From Streptomyces sp. HUAS ZL42 (lineage in GTDB: Bacteria; Actinomycetota; Actinomycetes; Streptomycetales; Streptomycetaceae): a DNA stretch of 64,000 nucleotides. A program made the translations under genes and the position numbers. Under the pieces are notes generated by a model that was not told the origin of the DNA, did not search any database, and saw only the letters and a program-made list of their open reading frames with translations. This document shows, piece after piece, positions 9,056 through 17,373 of the stretch. Positions within the stretch are counted from its first letter, which is position 1; each line of letters starts with the position of its first letter. Where the stretch lies: positions 7,289,001-7,353,000 of the forward strand of contig NZ_CP160403.1 in the NCBI RefSeq assembly GCF_040782645.1, read 5' to 3'.

Positions 9056-10066
9056 ATGGAACTTGCCTACATTCCCAGCCCGTCGCGCGGGGTGCTGTAC
9101 CTCGGCCCCATTCCGCTGCGTGGGTACGCGTTCTGCATCATCATCGGCGTCTTCGTCGCGGTCTGGCTCGGCAACAAGCGCTGGATCGCCCGAGGCGGGC
9201 GGGCCGGCACGGTGGCCGACATCGCCGTCTGGGCCGTGCCCTTCGGTCTGATCGGCGGCCGGCTCTACCACGTCATCACGGACTACGAGCTGTACTTCAG
9301 CGAGGGCCGCGACTGGGTGGACGCCTTCAAGATCTGGGAGGGCGGCCTCGGCATCTGGGGCGCGATCGCCCTCGGTGCGCTGGGGGCGTGGATCGGCTGC
9401 CGGCGCCGGGGCATCCCGATGCCCGCGTACGCCGACGCCGTCGCGCCCGGCATCGCCTTCGCGCAGGCGATCGGCCGCTGGGGCAACTGGTTCAACCAGG
9501 AGCTGTACGGCAAGGAGACCGACCTTCCCTGGGCCCTGCACATCACGTCCTCGGCGGACGGCCGCGTCCCGGGCAACTACCACCCGACGTTCCTGTACGA
9601 GTCCCTGTGGTGCATCGGCGTCGCGCTCCTCGTGATCTGGGCCGACCGCCGCTTCAAGCTGGGCCACGGGCGGGCGTTCGCCCTGTACGTCGCCGCGTAC
9701 TGCGTGGGCCGCGCGTGGATCGAGTACATGCGCGTCGACGACGCCCACCACTTCCTGGGTCTCCGTCTGAACGACTGGACCGCGCTGGTGGTCTTCCTGC
9801 TGGCGGTGACGTACATCGTGGTGTCGGCCAGGAAGCGGCCGGGCCGGGAAGCGGTGGTCGAACCCGCGGCCGGGACCGACGGTGCCGGCGAAGCCGGGTC
9901 GGAGGACGCCAAGGAGGCGGACGCCGAGGCCGAGGAGAAGAGCGAGGCCGACTCCGTCGTGGAGGACGACGTGAAGGACGGCCTCAAGGACGAAGAGAAC
10001 GACGAGGACGACGACCTGAAGGACCGTGTGAAGGACGAGGCCGAGTCGGCGGGCAAGAAGAGCTGA
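9056..10066 (+). CDS. lgt: Prolipoprotein diacylglyceryl transferase Lgt
   Basis: This is a multi-pass membrane enzyme of 336 residues. It transfers diacylglycerol from phosphatidylglycerol to the lipobox cysteine of prolipoproteins. The Lgt signature is present as GRWGNWFNQELYG, together with GGRLYHVITD and HPTFLYES. Seven membrane segments cover roughly residues 15-270. The last 60 or so residues are a low-complexity acidic tail of Glu, Asp, Lys and Ala, which is common in Streptomyces Lgt and looks cytoplasmic. The ATG at 9056 is chosen because MELAYIPSPSRGV matches the family start. Confidence 0.95.
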   Translation: MELAYIPSPSRGVLYLGPIPLRGYAFCIIIGVFVAVWLGNKRWIARGGRAGTVADIAVWAVPFGLIGGRLYHVITDYELYFSEGRDWVDAFKIWEGGLGIWGAIALGALGAWIGCRRRGIPMPAYADAVAPGIAFAQAIGRWGNWFNQELYGKETDLPWALHITSSADGRVPGNYHPTFLYESLWCIGVALLVIWADRRFKLGHGRAFALYVAAYCVGRAWIEYMRVDDAHHFLGLRLNDWTALVVFLLAVTYIVVSARKRPGREAVVEPAAGTDGAGEAGSEDAKEADAEAEEKSEADSVVEDDVKDGLKDEENDEDDDLKDRVKDEAESAGKKS

Positions 10067-10077
10067 CAACTGGTCGT

Positions 10078-10141
10078 ACGAGGGCGAGGGCGTCCGGGCC
10101 ACGCGGCGGCAGCCGCATCGAACAGGGCCGGGCGCCCTCGT
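10078..10141. terminator. Possible convergent terminator between lgt and the lyase gene
   Basis: A 9-bp inverted repeat (ACGAGGGCG at 10078-10086 and its complement at 10133-10141) encloses a GC-rich loop between two convergent genes. The long loop makes it weaker than the other terminators in the window. Confidence 0.4.
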
Positions 10142-10148
10142 CGTGCGC

Positions 10149-10979
10149 TCAGCCCCTGCGGGCCAGTGCCAGTGTGCGTTGCGCCGCCGCCACCACCGCC
10201 GCGTCGACGAAGCCGCCGTCCGGCAGGGTCTGGGCGCCCTGTTCCGCCGCCGCGGTCTTGACGACGAGTTCCGCCTCTTCGATCTCCTCGGCGGTGGGGA
10301 GGTAGGCCCGTTCGATGACCGGGAGCTGGCGGGGGTGGATCGCGGCCCGCCCCAGGAAGCCCAGCGCCCGGCCGCGAGCGCAGGACGCAGCGAGGGCGTC
10401 CAGGTCCCTGGTGTCGGGATGGACCGACTGGGGCGGCGGCGCCAGGCCGGCAGCCCTCGCCGCCACGATGACGCGGGAGCGGGACCAGTCGAGGCCGGCG
10501 TCGGCGCGTACGCCCAGGTCGGCCCGTAGATCCGCCTCACCGAGGGCGATACCCCGGAGGGAGGGGTGCGCGGCGGCGATGGCGTACGCGTGCTCGACAC
10601 CCAGCGCGGTTTCCAGAAGGGCGTAGAGGGCAGGCACGCCGCCCTCGGCGGAACGTGTCCCCTCGGCGATGCCGACGACCTGCCGAGCCGAGGTCACCTT
10701 CGGGAGTCTTACCCCCGAGACCCCGGGCAGGGCCGCCACCACCTCGAGGTCGGCGGCGGCCAGCGGGCCGTCCACGGCGTTCACCCGGACGTGGACCGCT
10801 ACCGGCTGGGCCTCGGAGAGCAACTCGGCCGTGGCCGCACGGGCGTAGTCCTTGCGGTCCGGGGCGACCGCGTCCTCGAGGTCGATCACGACCACGTCGG
10901 CACCGGAGAGCAGGGCCTTCGCGACGATGTGCGGGCGGTCGCCCGGGGCGTAGAGCCAGGTGAGGGGTGCCGGCGTCAC
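10149..10979 (-). CDS. CitE-like CoA-ester lyase (HpcH/HpaI family)
   Basis: This 276-residue TIM-barrel protein is related to citrate lyase beta and citramalyl/malyl-CoA lyases. Motifs include LYAPGDRPHIVAKAL at the start, VVVIDLEDAVAPDRKD with the metal/CoA-site acidic residues, VRVNAVDGP, VRLPKV, and ALLETALGVEHA with the metal-ligand glutamate. The C-terminal GFLGRAAIHPRQL is also conserved. The GTG start overlaps the stop of the CaiB-type gene upstream. A CaiB-family CoA-transferase plus a CitE-like lyase is the pairing used for itaconate/citramalyl-CoA or malyl-CoA cleavage, but no hydratase is present, so the substrate is unknown. Confidence 0.85.
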   Translation of the reverse strand: MTPAPLTWLYAPGDRPHIVAKALLSGADVVVIDLEDAVAPDRKDYARAATAELLSEAQPVAVHVRVNAVDGPLAAADLEVVAALPGVSGVRLPKVTSARQVVGIAEGTRSAEGGVPALYALLETALGVEHAYAIAAAHPSLRGIALGEADLRADLGVRADAGLDWSRSRVIVAARAAGLAPPPQSVHPDTRDLDALAASCARGRALGFLGRAAIHPRQLPVIERAYLPTAEEIEEAELVVKTAAAEQGAQTLPDGGFVDAAVVAAAQRTLALARRG

Positions 10980-12175
10980 AGGGCGCCCTCGCTGCGCAGG
11001 ACGGCCAGTTCCGCGGCGGTCAGGCCCAGTTCGGTGAGGATCTCCGCCGTGTCCGCGCCGTGGGGGCGGCCCGCCCAGCGGATCGCGCCGGGGGTGGAGG
11101 AGAGGCGGAAGAGGACGTTCTGCATGCGGAGGGGGCCCAGTTCGGGGTCGTCGACGGTGGTGACCGTGTCGAGGGCCCCGTACTGCGGGTCCCTCAGCAC
11201 GTCCCGTACGTCCTGGATCGGCGCCACCGCGGCCTCGGCCTTCTCGAAGGCCGCGAGCACGTCGGCGCGGGTGTGCCGGGCGATCCAGGTGCCGACCGCT
11301 TCGTCGAGGACGTCGGCGTGGCGGGCGCGGTCGGCACCCGTGGCGAACCACGGCTCGTCGATCAGCTCCGGGCGGCCGACCAGCCGCATCAGGCGCTCCG
11401 CCACCGACTGGGCTGACGTCGAGACGGCGACCCAGGAGCCGTCCGCCGTGCGGTAGGCGTTGCGCGGGGCGTTGTTGGCGGATCGGTTGCCGGTGCGTTC
11501 CTGCACGTATCCCAACTGGTCGTACCAGGTCGGCTGCGGGCCGAGGACCGTCAGGATCGGCTCGATGATCGCCATGTCGACGACCTGGCCCTCGCCCGTG
11601 CGCTCGCGGGCCGCCAGCGCCGTCATCACCGCGTACGCCGTCGCCAGGCCCGCGATGGAGTCGGCCAGGCCGAACGGCGGGAGCGTCGGGGGCGCGTCAG
11701 GTTCGCCGGTGATCGCGGCGAAGCCGCTCATCGCCTCGGCGAGGGTGCCGAAGCCGGGGCGGTGCGCGTACGGGCCGAACTGGCCGAAGCCGGTGACCCG
11801 GGTGAGGATCAGGCGGGGGTTGGCGGCGGACAGTTCCTCCCAGCCCAGGTCCCACTTCTCCAGGGTTCCCGGGCGGAAGTTCTCGATGATCACGTCGGCC
11901 GTGGCGGCGAGGCGCAGGAGGGTGGTGCGGCCGCCGGGCTTCGACAGATCCAGCGTCATCGTGCGCTTGTTGCGGGCCAGGAGCTTCCACCACAGGCCGA
12001 TGCCGTCCTTCGACGGGCCGTGACCCCGCGACGGGTCGGGTTTCGCGGGGTGCTCGATCTTGATGACCTCGGCGCCGAAGTCACCGAGCATGGTGGCGGC
12101 GAGGGGGCCGGCGAAGAGGGTGGCGAGGTCCAGGACGCGCAGGCTGCTCAGCGGGGGGTCGGCGATGTCGGTCAT
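10976..12175 (-). CDS. CaiB/BaiF family CoA-transferase
   Basis: This 399-residue family III CoA-transferase moves CoA between carboxylic acids. The N-terminal LRVLDLATLFAGPLAATMLGDFGAEVIKIEHP is the standard family opening, and RNKRTMTLDLSKPGG follows. The catalytic aspartate is expected in GQVVDMAIIEPIL near residue 200. The ATG overlaps the stop of the ADP-ribosylglycohydrolase gene upstream (ATGA), and its own stop overlaps the start of the lyase gene (GTGA). It therefore belongs to the same six-gene transcript. Donor and acceptor cannot be read from sequence. Confidence 0.9.
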   Translation of the reverse strand: MTDIADPPLSSLRVLDLATLFAGPLAATMLGDFGAEVIKIEHPAKPDPSRGHGPSKDGIGLWWKLLARNKRTMTLDLSKPGGRTTLLRLAATADVIIENFRPGTLEKWDLGWEELSAANPRLILTRVTGFGQFGPYAHRPGFGTLAEAMSGFAAITGEPDAPPTLPPFGLADSIAGLATAYAVMTALAARERTGEGQVVDMAIIEPILTVLGPQPTWYDQLGYVQERTGNRSANNAPRNAYRTADGSWVAVSTSAQSVAERLMRLVGRPELIDEPWFATGADRARHADVLDEAVGTWIARHTRADVLAAFEKAEAAVAPIQDVRDVLRDPQYGALDTVTTVDDPELGPLRMQNVLFRLSSTPGAIRWAGRPHGADTAEILTELGLTAAELAVLRSEGAL

Positions 12176-13680
12176 GGGCGGGAAGCCTCCACATGGGTGA
12201 GGTGGGCCAGGGCGTCGAAGGCGATGCCGTCGAAGTCGCCGACGGACGTGGCCAGTCGGTTCTTGAGGGGGGTCGTCCAGCGGTCGGGCAGCGCGGTGGG
12301 AGTACCGGCCAGGAGGGCGGCGATGCTGCCGGCCGTGGCGCCGTTGGAGTCGGTGTCCCAGCCGCCCGACACGGCACGGCAGATGGAGCCGGTGAAGTCG
12401 CCGTCGGCGTGGGTGAGAGCGGCGGCGATCAGGGCGGTGTTGGGAACGGCGTGGACCCAGTGGTGGGTGTCGGCGTGGAGGGCGTGGAGTTCGTCGACGA
12501 CGTCGTCGAAGTCGTCGTGCGCCCTTGCCAGTTCGATCGCGTGACGGACGGCCCTGGCCAGGCGGGATCCGGGCGGGACGACGGTGAGGCCCGTGCGGAG
12601 GCACGTGTGGACGTCATACGTGCCGGTGGCCGCGGTGGCGATGGCGGCCGCGGTGAACATCGCCGCGTAGACGCCGTTGGCGGTGTGCGTGAGCGTGGCG
12701 TCGCGGTGGGCCTGTTCCGCGGCGGCGGCCGGGTTGCCGGGGTTGGTCCAGCCGTGGACGTCGGCGCGGATCAGGGCGCCGATCCATTCGCGGAAAGGGT
12801 TGCGGTGGCGGGCGGTGTGCGGGGGTTCGATGCCGGAGAGGAGGTTGCGGTAGGCGATGCGTTCGGCGGTGAAGACCCGGCCGGCGGGGAGTTCGTCGAG
12901 CCAGAGCCTTGCCACGTCCGTGGTGGTGAAGGTTCTGCCGTGGCGTTGGAGCAGGAGGAGGTTGAGGAGGGGGTAGTTGAGGTCGTCGTCCTCGGGCATG
13001 CCGTCGATGTTCTCGGCGAGGGAGGTTGTGGCTGAGCGGCGGTTCCAGGGGTGTGCGGCGAGGAGGTCTTGGGGGACTCCTCTGGCTGTGAACCAGGTGT
13101 TGAGGGGCCAGTTGCCGGTGGATTCGGCGAGTTGGCGGATGCCTTGGAGGGGGAGCTTCTCGACTGGTTTGCCCAGGAGGCAGCCGACTGCTCGGCCCAG
13201 CCAGGCTGCTTCCAGTTGGGCCGGGGTGGGGGGTGCCGTTGAGGTGGGGACGCTCACCCGCGCTTGCGGGGTGCCTCCCCCAGAGGGGGGACCCCCAGCG
13301 CCCACCCTCCCCCACTCTTGGCTTCGCTCGAGCGGGGGGACCCCCATCGCCCCAGCGCCACGACTGCCCGCAGGCTGACGGCATGGCTGCGCGGACTTCG
13401 GCCAGTTCGGGCACAGGGACCTGATCTTCTCCAGGTCCGTCGGTTCGTCGTCCTTCAAGCTGCTCGGCAGGTCCGCCAGTTCGTCCAGTAGGTCTTCCGC
13501 GAGCAGTCGTAGATAGCGCGATGCCTGTTCACCCGATGCCCCCGCCCGTTCCGGAGCCTGCGAGCCCCCCGCCGCTCTCCATCTCGCGGCGATCGCCGCG
13601 GGCTCTCGGCCGTCCTGCCGTGCCTGGCGGAGTTCGTGGCCGAGGAGGTCCTCCGGCTGGACCCAGGTCAGTCGGAGCAT
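12172..13680 (-). CDS. ADP-ribosylglycohydrolase family protein, long form (paralogue 1)
   Basis: From the ATG at 13680 the protein has 502 residues, longer than its three neighbours. Residues 1-90 are an unassigned helical segment beginning MLRLTWVQPEDLLGHEL. A low-complexity linker follows, then the DraG-like domain from about residue 155. Metal-site motifs are present: GCLLGKPVE, MPEDDDLNYPLLN with the acidic triplet, and GGWDTDSNGATAGS at the C-terminal site. The linker (MGVPPLERSQEWG...) is encoded by a palindromic dispersed repeat at 13251-13356 that stays in frame. The family removes ADP-ribose from amino acids or small molecules; the real substrate here is unknown. It overlaps paralogue 2 at its start. 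Confidence 0.82.
   Translation of the reverse strand: MLRLTWVQPEDLLGHELRQARQDGREPAAIAARWRAAGGSQAPERAGASGEQASRYLRLLAEDLLDELADLPSSLKDDEPTDLEKIRSLCPNWPKSAQPCRQPAGSRGAGAMGVPPLERSQEWGRVGAGGPPSGGGTPQARVSVPTSTAPPTPAQLEAAWLGRAVGCLLGKPVEKLPLQGIRQLAESTGNWPLNTWFTARGVPQDLLAAHPWNRRSATTSLAENIDGMPEDDDLNYPLLNLLLLQRHGRTFTTTDVARLWLDELPAGRVFTAERIAYRNLLSGIEPPHTARHRNPFREWIGALIRADVHGWTNPGNPAAAAEQAHRDATLTHTANGVYAAMFTAAAIATAATGTYDVHTCLRTGLTVVPPGSRLARAVRHAIELARAHDDFDDVVDELHALHADTHHWVHAVPNTALIAAALTHADGDFTGSICRAVSGGWDTDSNGATAGSIAALLAGTPTALPDRWTTPLKNRLATSVGDFDGIAFDALAHLTHVEASRP
13251..13356 (-). repeat. Palindromic dispersed repeat inside a coding region
   Basis: On the minus strand this stretch has blocks GGGGGTCCCCCCGCTCGAGC, GAAGCCAAGAGTGGGGGAGG and GGGGGTCCCCCCTCTGGGGG. 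They form several inverted repeats. The GTCCCCCC-GCTCGAGCGAAG core recurs at 42759-42790 in a non-coding spacer. Here the element sits within the ADP-ribosylglycohydrolase gene and is translated as a Gly/Pro/Arg-rich linker without a stop. Confidence 0.75.
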
Positions 13681-14834
13681 TTCGGGCCTCCGAGCCGGGT
13701 GAACGCCTGCTCGTGGGTCCGGCGGCGCAGGACGTCCCTTTCGAAGATCTCCCTCGTGACCTCGGTGAGCGTGCGGGGCGGCTGCCACAGGTCCAGGCGG
13801 CTGGACTCCGCGACCGTCTTCGCCCAGTCCTCCGGGACGGGGGCGCCGAGGGCTCCCGCGATCGCCCCTGCCATCGTCGCGATGGAGTCGCAGTCGCGGC
13901 CGTAGTTGACCGCTCCGAGGACCGCTTGCCGGTAGTCGCCGGACGCCACCACCAGCATGCCCAGCGCGACGGGAAGTTCCTCGACGGCGTGCAGGCGGGA
14001 GGGACGGCGGGCGGCCAGGGAGGGAGAGCGGTAGTCCGGGCCCACCGAGTCGTAGGGCGCGACCGCCTCCCGCAGCGGGCCCAGTGCCGACTCGAAGTCC
14101 GTGTACCGGCGTGCCGTTTCGCAGACCTTCTCGATCGCCGTTCGGGTGCCGTCCTTCGCCAGGTCCAGGCACGCAGCCACCACCGAGTCCGGGGTCGCGC
14201 CGGGCGCGGTCGCCGCCGCCACGGCCGCCGCGAAGACGCCCGCCGCCTCACGGCCGTACGACGACTGATGGGCTCCCGCGATGTCCAGTGCCTCGGCGTA
14301 CGCGGCCGGCGGGTTGGCCGCGTTGACCAGGCCGACCGGAGCCATATACATCGCCGCCCCGCAGTTGACGATGTTGCCCACCCCTGCCTCGCGGGGGTCC
14401 GCGTGGCCGTAGTGAATCCTCGTCACCAGCCATTTCTCCGCCAGGAAGATCCGCTGGAGCGGGAGGGCCTCCGCCTCCAGTTCAGGGATCCAGCGCGGTG
14501 TCGTCATCAGGTCGGGGACCAGTTGGTCTGCGACGGCGTAGGCGTCCAGGTGGTCGCGGACCGTGGCGTACACCCGTACCAGCGCGTGGGTCATCAAGGT
14601 GTCGTCGGTGACGTGGCCGTCGCCCTTGTGGTACGGGGCGATGGGGCGGGCGGTGCGCCAGGCGTCGCCGTTCCAGGGACCGACCACGCCGTGCACGCGG
14701 CCCCCGTGGCGCTCGAGGATCTGGTCGGGGGAGTAGCCCTCGACGGGACCGCCGAGGGCGTCGCCCACCGCCGCCCCCACCAGGGCTCCGGTGATCCGGT
14801 CCTCCAGGCTGCTTTCTGACTCTTTGGGCGTCAT
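13668..14834 (-). CDS. ADP-ribosylglycohydrolase family protein (paralogue 2)
   Basis: This 388-residue DraG-like protein starts MTPKESESSLEDR; a second ATG four codons upstream is possible. Motifs in order are GALVGAAVGDALGGPVE (residues 16-32), GHVTDDTLMTHALVR with the metal-binding T-D-D-T, and NYGRDCDSIATMAGAIAGALG with the second metal-binding acidic pair. All key residues look intact, so it is likely an active ADP-ribosyl hydrolase or a related ring/N-glycosyl hydrolase. Its 3' end overlaps the start of paralogue 1 by 13 bases, and it lies 8 bases after paralogue 3. Confidence 0.88.
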   Translation of the reverse strand: MTPKESESSLEDRITGALVGAAVGDALGGPVEGYSPDQILERHGGRVHGVVGPWNGDAWRTARPIAPYHKGDGHVTDDTLMTHALVRVYATVRDHLDAYAVADQLVPDLMTTPRWIPELEAEALPLQRIFLAEKWLVTRIHYGHADPREAGVGNIVNCGAAMYMAPVGLVNAANPPAAYAEALDIAGAHQSSYGREAAGVFAAAVAAATAPGATPDSVVAACLDLAKDGTRTAIEKVCETARRYTDFESALGPLREAVAPYDSVGPDYRSPSLAARRPSRLHAVEELPVALGMLVVASGDYRQAVLGAVNYGRDCDSIATMAGAIAGALGAPVPEDWAKTVAESSRLDLWQPPRTLTEVTREIFERDVLRRRTHEQAFTRLGGPKCSD

Positions 14835-14842
14835 GCCCCGAA

Positions 14843-15961
14843 TCATCCTCCTGGCGGGGCCGGTTGTGCGGCTTCCAGGAGTTCGGCGAGTTCCACCAGG
14901 TCGGTGCCGGTGAGGCGGGGGAGGACGCAGCCGGAGAGGGTGCGGCAGGTGGCGCGCCAGGACGCCGGGATGGAGTCGCCGCCGCCCAGCGCGCCGGTCA
15001 GGGCGCCCGCCAGGGCCGGCGCCGAGTCGGCGACCCGGGAGAGGCAGGCCGCCGCCGGCACCGCTTCCGCGATGCGGCCGCGCGCTGCCGTGGCCAGCGC
15101 CAGGGCCACCGGGACCGTCTCCGCCGCCGCGATGCCGTAGCTGTAGACGTGGTCGACGATGTGGTGCTCCAGCAGAGGGATCGCGGCGAACGCGCTCTCG
15201 GCGTCGTGGGCCAGCTTCAGCGCGTCGCGCGCGTTGCGGCCGATCTCCGTCTCCTCGGGGAGTTCGGCGAGCGCCGCCGCCACACAGGCCGTCACCTCCG
15301 CGCCGGCCAGGGCCAGCGCGAGGGCCGCCGCCATCGCCCGGGCGCCGTGCACCCCGTCGCCGTCCTGGGTGTAGCGGGCGTCGAACTCGGCCAGTTCGGC
15401 GGCGAGTCGGGCGTCGCCCGGATGCGCCACGGCGAGCACGCAGGCCCGTACGCAGGCCGCGTCGTCGAAGTAGTGCGGGTTGTCGTGGCCGGTGGCGGGC
15501 GGGCGCAGGCCGGTGACGAGGTTGCCGAGGCCGGCCCGGACGGAGATGCGGGCGCGCAGGGGAAGGACCGCCGACTCGACCTCGGGGGCGCGCTCGGCCG
15601 CGGCCGCGACCTCGCTCGCGGCCGCGTTCCAGGTCAGGTCGATGGCGGCGCGGGTGCGGCGTTCCCGGCTCAGGTCGCCGAGCACGCTGTCGTCCCCGGC
15701 CCGCAGCACGGCCTCCGCCGCGAACACCGCCCACTCGGCGTCGTCGGAGGGGCCGAGACGGAGGGGTTCCGGGGGCTGGTTCAGGGCGATCGGGACGGGG
15801 AGCGTCGTCGTCGCGTTCTGCTCGGCGAACGTGTCCAGTTCGCGGGTGAGGCGGCGGGTCCACTCGGGCATCCGGGCGGCCCGGTGCCGGGCGGCGGGCC
15901 AGCCGGCGGCGTCGCCCGCGGCGAGACCGAGGAGCAGGCCCTCGATGCGGCGCGCGCTCAC
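14843..15961 (-). CDS. ADP-ribosylglycohydrolase family protein with degenerate active site (paralogue 3)
   Basis: This 372-residue protein has the family opening IEGLLLGLAAGDAAGWP and the first acidic pair in GPSDDAEWAVFA. At the C-terminal metal site, where paralogue 4 has GRDADTTAAVAG, this protein reads SRVADSAPALAG. The first aspartate is replaced by valine and T-T by S-A. That suggests lost or altered catalysis, perhaps a binding or regulatory partner. The GTG start overlaps the TGA of paralogue 4 by four bases, so translation is coupled. It is Ala-rich but otherwise uses the same codons as its neighbours. Confidence 0.85.
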   Translation of the reverse strand: MSARRIEGLLLGLAAGDAAGWPAARHRAARMPEWTRRLTRELDTFAEQNATTTLPVPIALNQPPEPLRLGPSDDAEWAVFAAEAVLRAGDDSVLGDLSRERRTRAAIDLTWNAAASEVAAAAERAPEVESAVLPLRARISVRAGLGNLVTGLRPPATGHDNPHYFDDAACVRACVLAVAHPGDARLAAELAEFDARYTQDGDGVHGARAMAAALALALAGAEVTACVAAALAELPEETEIGRNARDALKLAHDAESAFAAIPLLEHHIVDHVYSYGIAAAETVPVALALATAARGRIAEAVPAAACLSRVADSAPALAGALTGALGGGDSIPASWRATCRTLSGCVLPRLTGTDLVELAELLEAAQPAPPGG

Positions 15962-17100
15962 GGCTGCATCTCGTCCGCGTCGGCGGCCGGCGACAACACG
16001 GGTGCCTCGTCCGGGGGAGTGCGTGCCGGGCCCCGGGCCTCGGACACGATCCGCCGGAGGGGCCCCGGTGTGCAGGCGACCCGGTCGGGGGCCGGTTCCC
16101 TGGTGCCGGACCGTACGAGGAGGTCCGCGATGTCCAGCACGTGGTACCCCGCCATCGACGGCAGGCAGCTGCCGCGGGCGGGGCCGATCTGAGCCGCCCA
16201 CTCCGCGGGGATCGCCGAGATCCCCCGGGTCGCGCCCGCCAGGGCACCAGCCACCGCGGCCGTGGTGTCGGCGTCGCGGCCCATGTTCACCGCGGTCAGG
16301 ACGGCGTCGCGGAAGTCGCCGTCCGCTGCCGCGTACGCGCCGAAGGCCAGGGCCACCGCCTCGGGGGCCAGGTCCGTCCACGGGTAGCCGCCGATCACCA
16401 CCGCCGAGCGGACCGCCCGTTCGCCACGGTGGGCCACCGCCACCGCCCTGCGCAGGGAGCGGGCCGTCCAGGAGTCCTCCGGGACGACGGCCAGGGCGGA
16501 GGCGACCACCGCGATCGACCCGGCCCCCGCCATCGCCGCCGCCACGCCCGCCGCCACCGCCTGGCCGCCGTAGATCCCCTCGCCCTCGTGGCTGACCGAA
16601 CCGTCGATCGCCACCAGCCGGGCCGCCTCCGCCGGGCGCCCCGCCGCGAAGACCCCGAAGGGGGCCGCCCGCATGGCCAGGCCGTCGCTCCAGGCGTGGC
16701 GGTGCTGGGCGGAGATGGGGGCGGCCAGTCCGCGGCGCAGGTTCTCCAGCGTGCCGCGCTCGCTGAAGCCCGCTCCGCGGAAGCGGCCCTCGTCCCGGTC
16801 CGCGATCAACTCGTGCCAGGCCGCCTCGACATGTGCCGGGGTGAGGGCGGAGCCGTGCCTGGCCAGCAGGAGGCCGGAGAAGGTCGCGTACTCGGTGTCG
16901 TCGGTGCCGGCCGGCTTCTCGGCGACGTAACCGGTGATGCGGCCCCACCGCGCGCGGATCTCCGAGGGTTTCATGTTCTCGGCCGGTGCCCCGAGGGCGT
17001 CGCCGACCGCCAGACCGAGGAGTGCCCCGCGGGCCCGTTCGCGGAGTCCGGCGGCGTCCTCGGGCGCCGGGACCGAGGGAATGCAGGCGATCGATGCCAT
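15958..17100 (-). CDS. ADP-ribosylglycohydrolase family protein (paralogue 4, first in operon)
   Basis: This 380-residue protein is the promoter-proximal gene of the operon. Motifs are ARGALLGLAVGDALGAPAE, PAGTDDTEYATFSG with the metal-binding T-D-D-T, HEGEGIYGGQAVAAG, and NMGRDADTTAAVAGALAGA with the paired aspartates. All expected metal ligands are present. A strong GGAGGAGAGG ribosome-binding site precedes the ATG. Four paralogues in a row, all coupled, point to a multi-step or multi-substrate pathway, but the chemistry is not evident from sequence. Confidence 0.9.
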   Translation of the reverse strand: MASIACIPSVPAPEDAAGLRERARGALLGLAVGDALGAPAENMKPSEIRARWGRITGYVAEKPAGTDDTEYATFSGLLLARHGSALTPAHVEAAWHELIADRDEGRFRGAGFSERGTLENLRRGLAAPISAQHRHAWSDGLAMRAAPFGVFAAGRPAEAARLVAIDGSVSHEGEGIYGGQAVAAGVAAAMAGAGSIAVVASALAVVPEDSWTARSLRRAVAVAHRGERAVRSAVVIGGYPWTDLAPEAVALAFGAYAAADGDFRDAVLTAVNMGRDADTTAAVAGALAGATRGISAIPAEWAAQIGPARGSCLPSMAGYHVLDIADLLVRSGTREPAPDRVACTPGPLRRIVSEARGPARTPPDEAPVLSPAADADEMQP

Positions 17101-17256
17101 ACGTGGCCTCTCCTCCGGGGGCTTCTGACCGGGCGCGGAGCCCTTGGGAAATGTGTCCCACAGGAGGGGGTTCGCCAGAGCCCGACCGGCCTCAGCGTCA
17201 CCCGGTCGACATATGTGCGAGCTCCTACACGGATGAGCGCCAAACGGTATAACCGC

Positions 17257-17271
17257 AGGTTAGCCCAGCCT
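17257..17271. promoter_or_regulatory. Possible iron-box-like site upstream of the VIT gene
   Basis: AGGTTAGCCCAGCCT matches 11 of 15 positions of the remembered actinobacterial iron box core AGGTTAGGCTCACCT (IdeR/DmdR type) and is itself a partial palindrome. It lies about 100 bases before the VIT-family start, in the region shared with the divergent hydrolase operon. The match is imperfect, so this is a weak call. Confidence 0.3.
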
Positions 17272-17373
17272 TTCCTTGGTGGCGGGAACGGAATTCAAGG
17301 CGTAGGTTCAGCGTTGTCGAAAAGTAGAACTTGTCCAAACTAAGCTTTGCCTTGGCTTCCCAGGGGGACCCTT

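Noticed and set aside
13681..14172. Longer N-terminus for the first hydrolase paralogue
   Set aside because: This stretch is the coding region of paralogue 2 in another frame; the product is Arg/Gly/Pro-rich shadow sequence.
10149..17100. ADP-ribosylglycohydrolase operon as an antiphage toxin/antitoxin-type (DarTG-like) system
   Set aside because: No ADP-ribosyltransferase toxin or macrodomain is present, and the adjoining genes are CoA enzymes, so a defence role is not supported.
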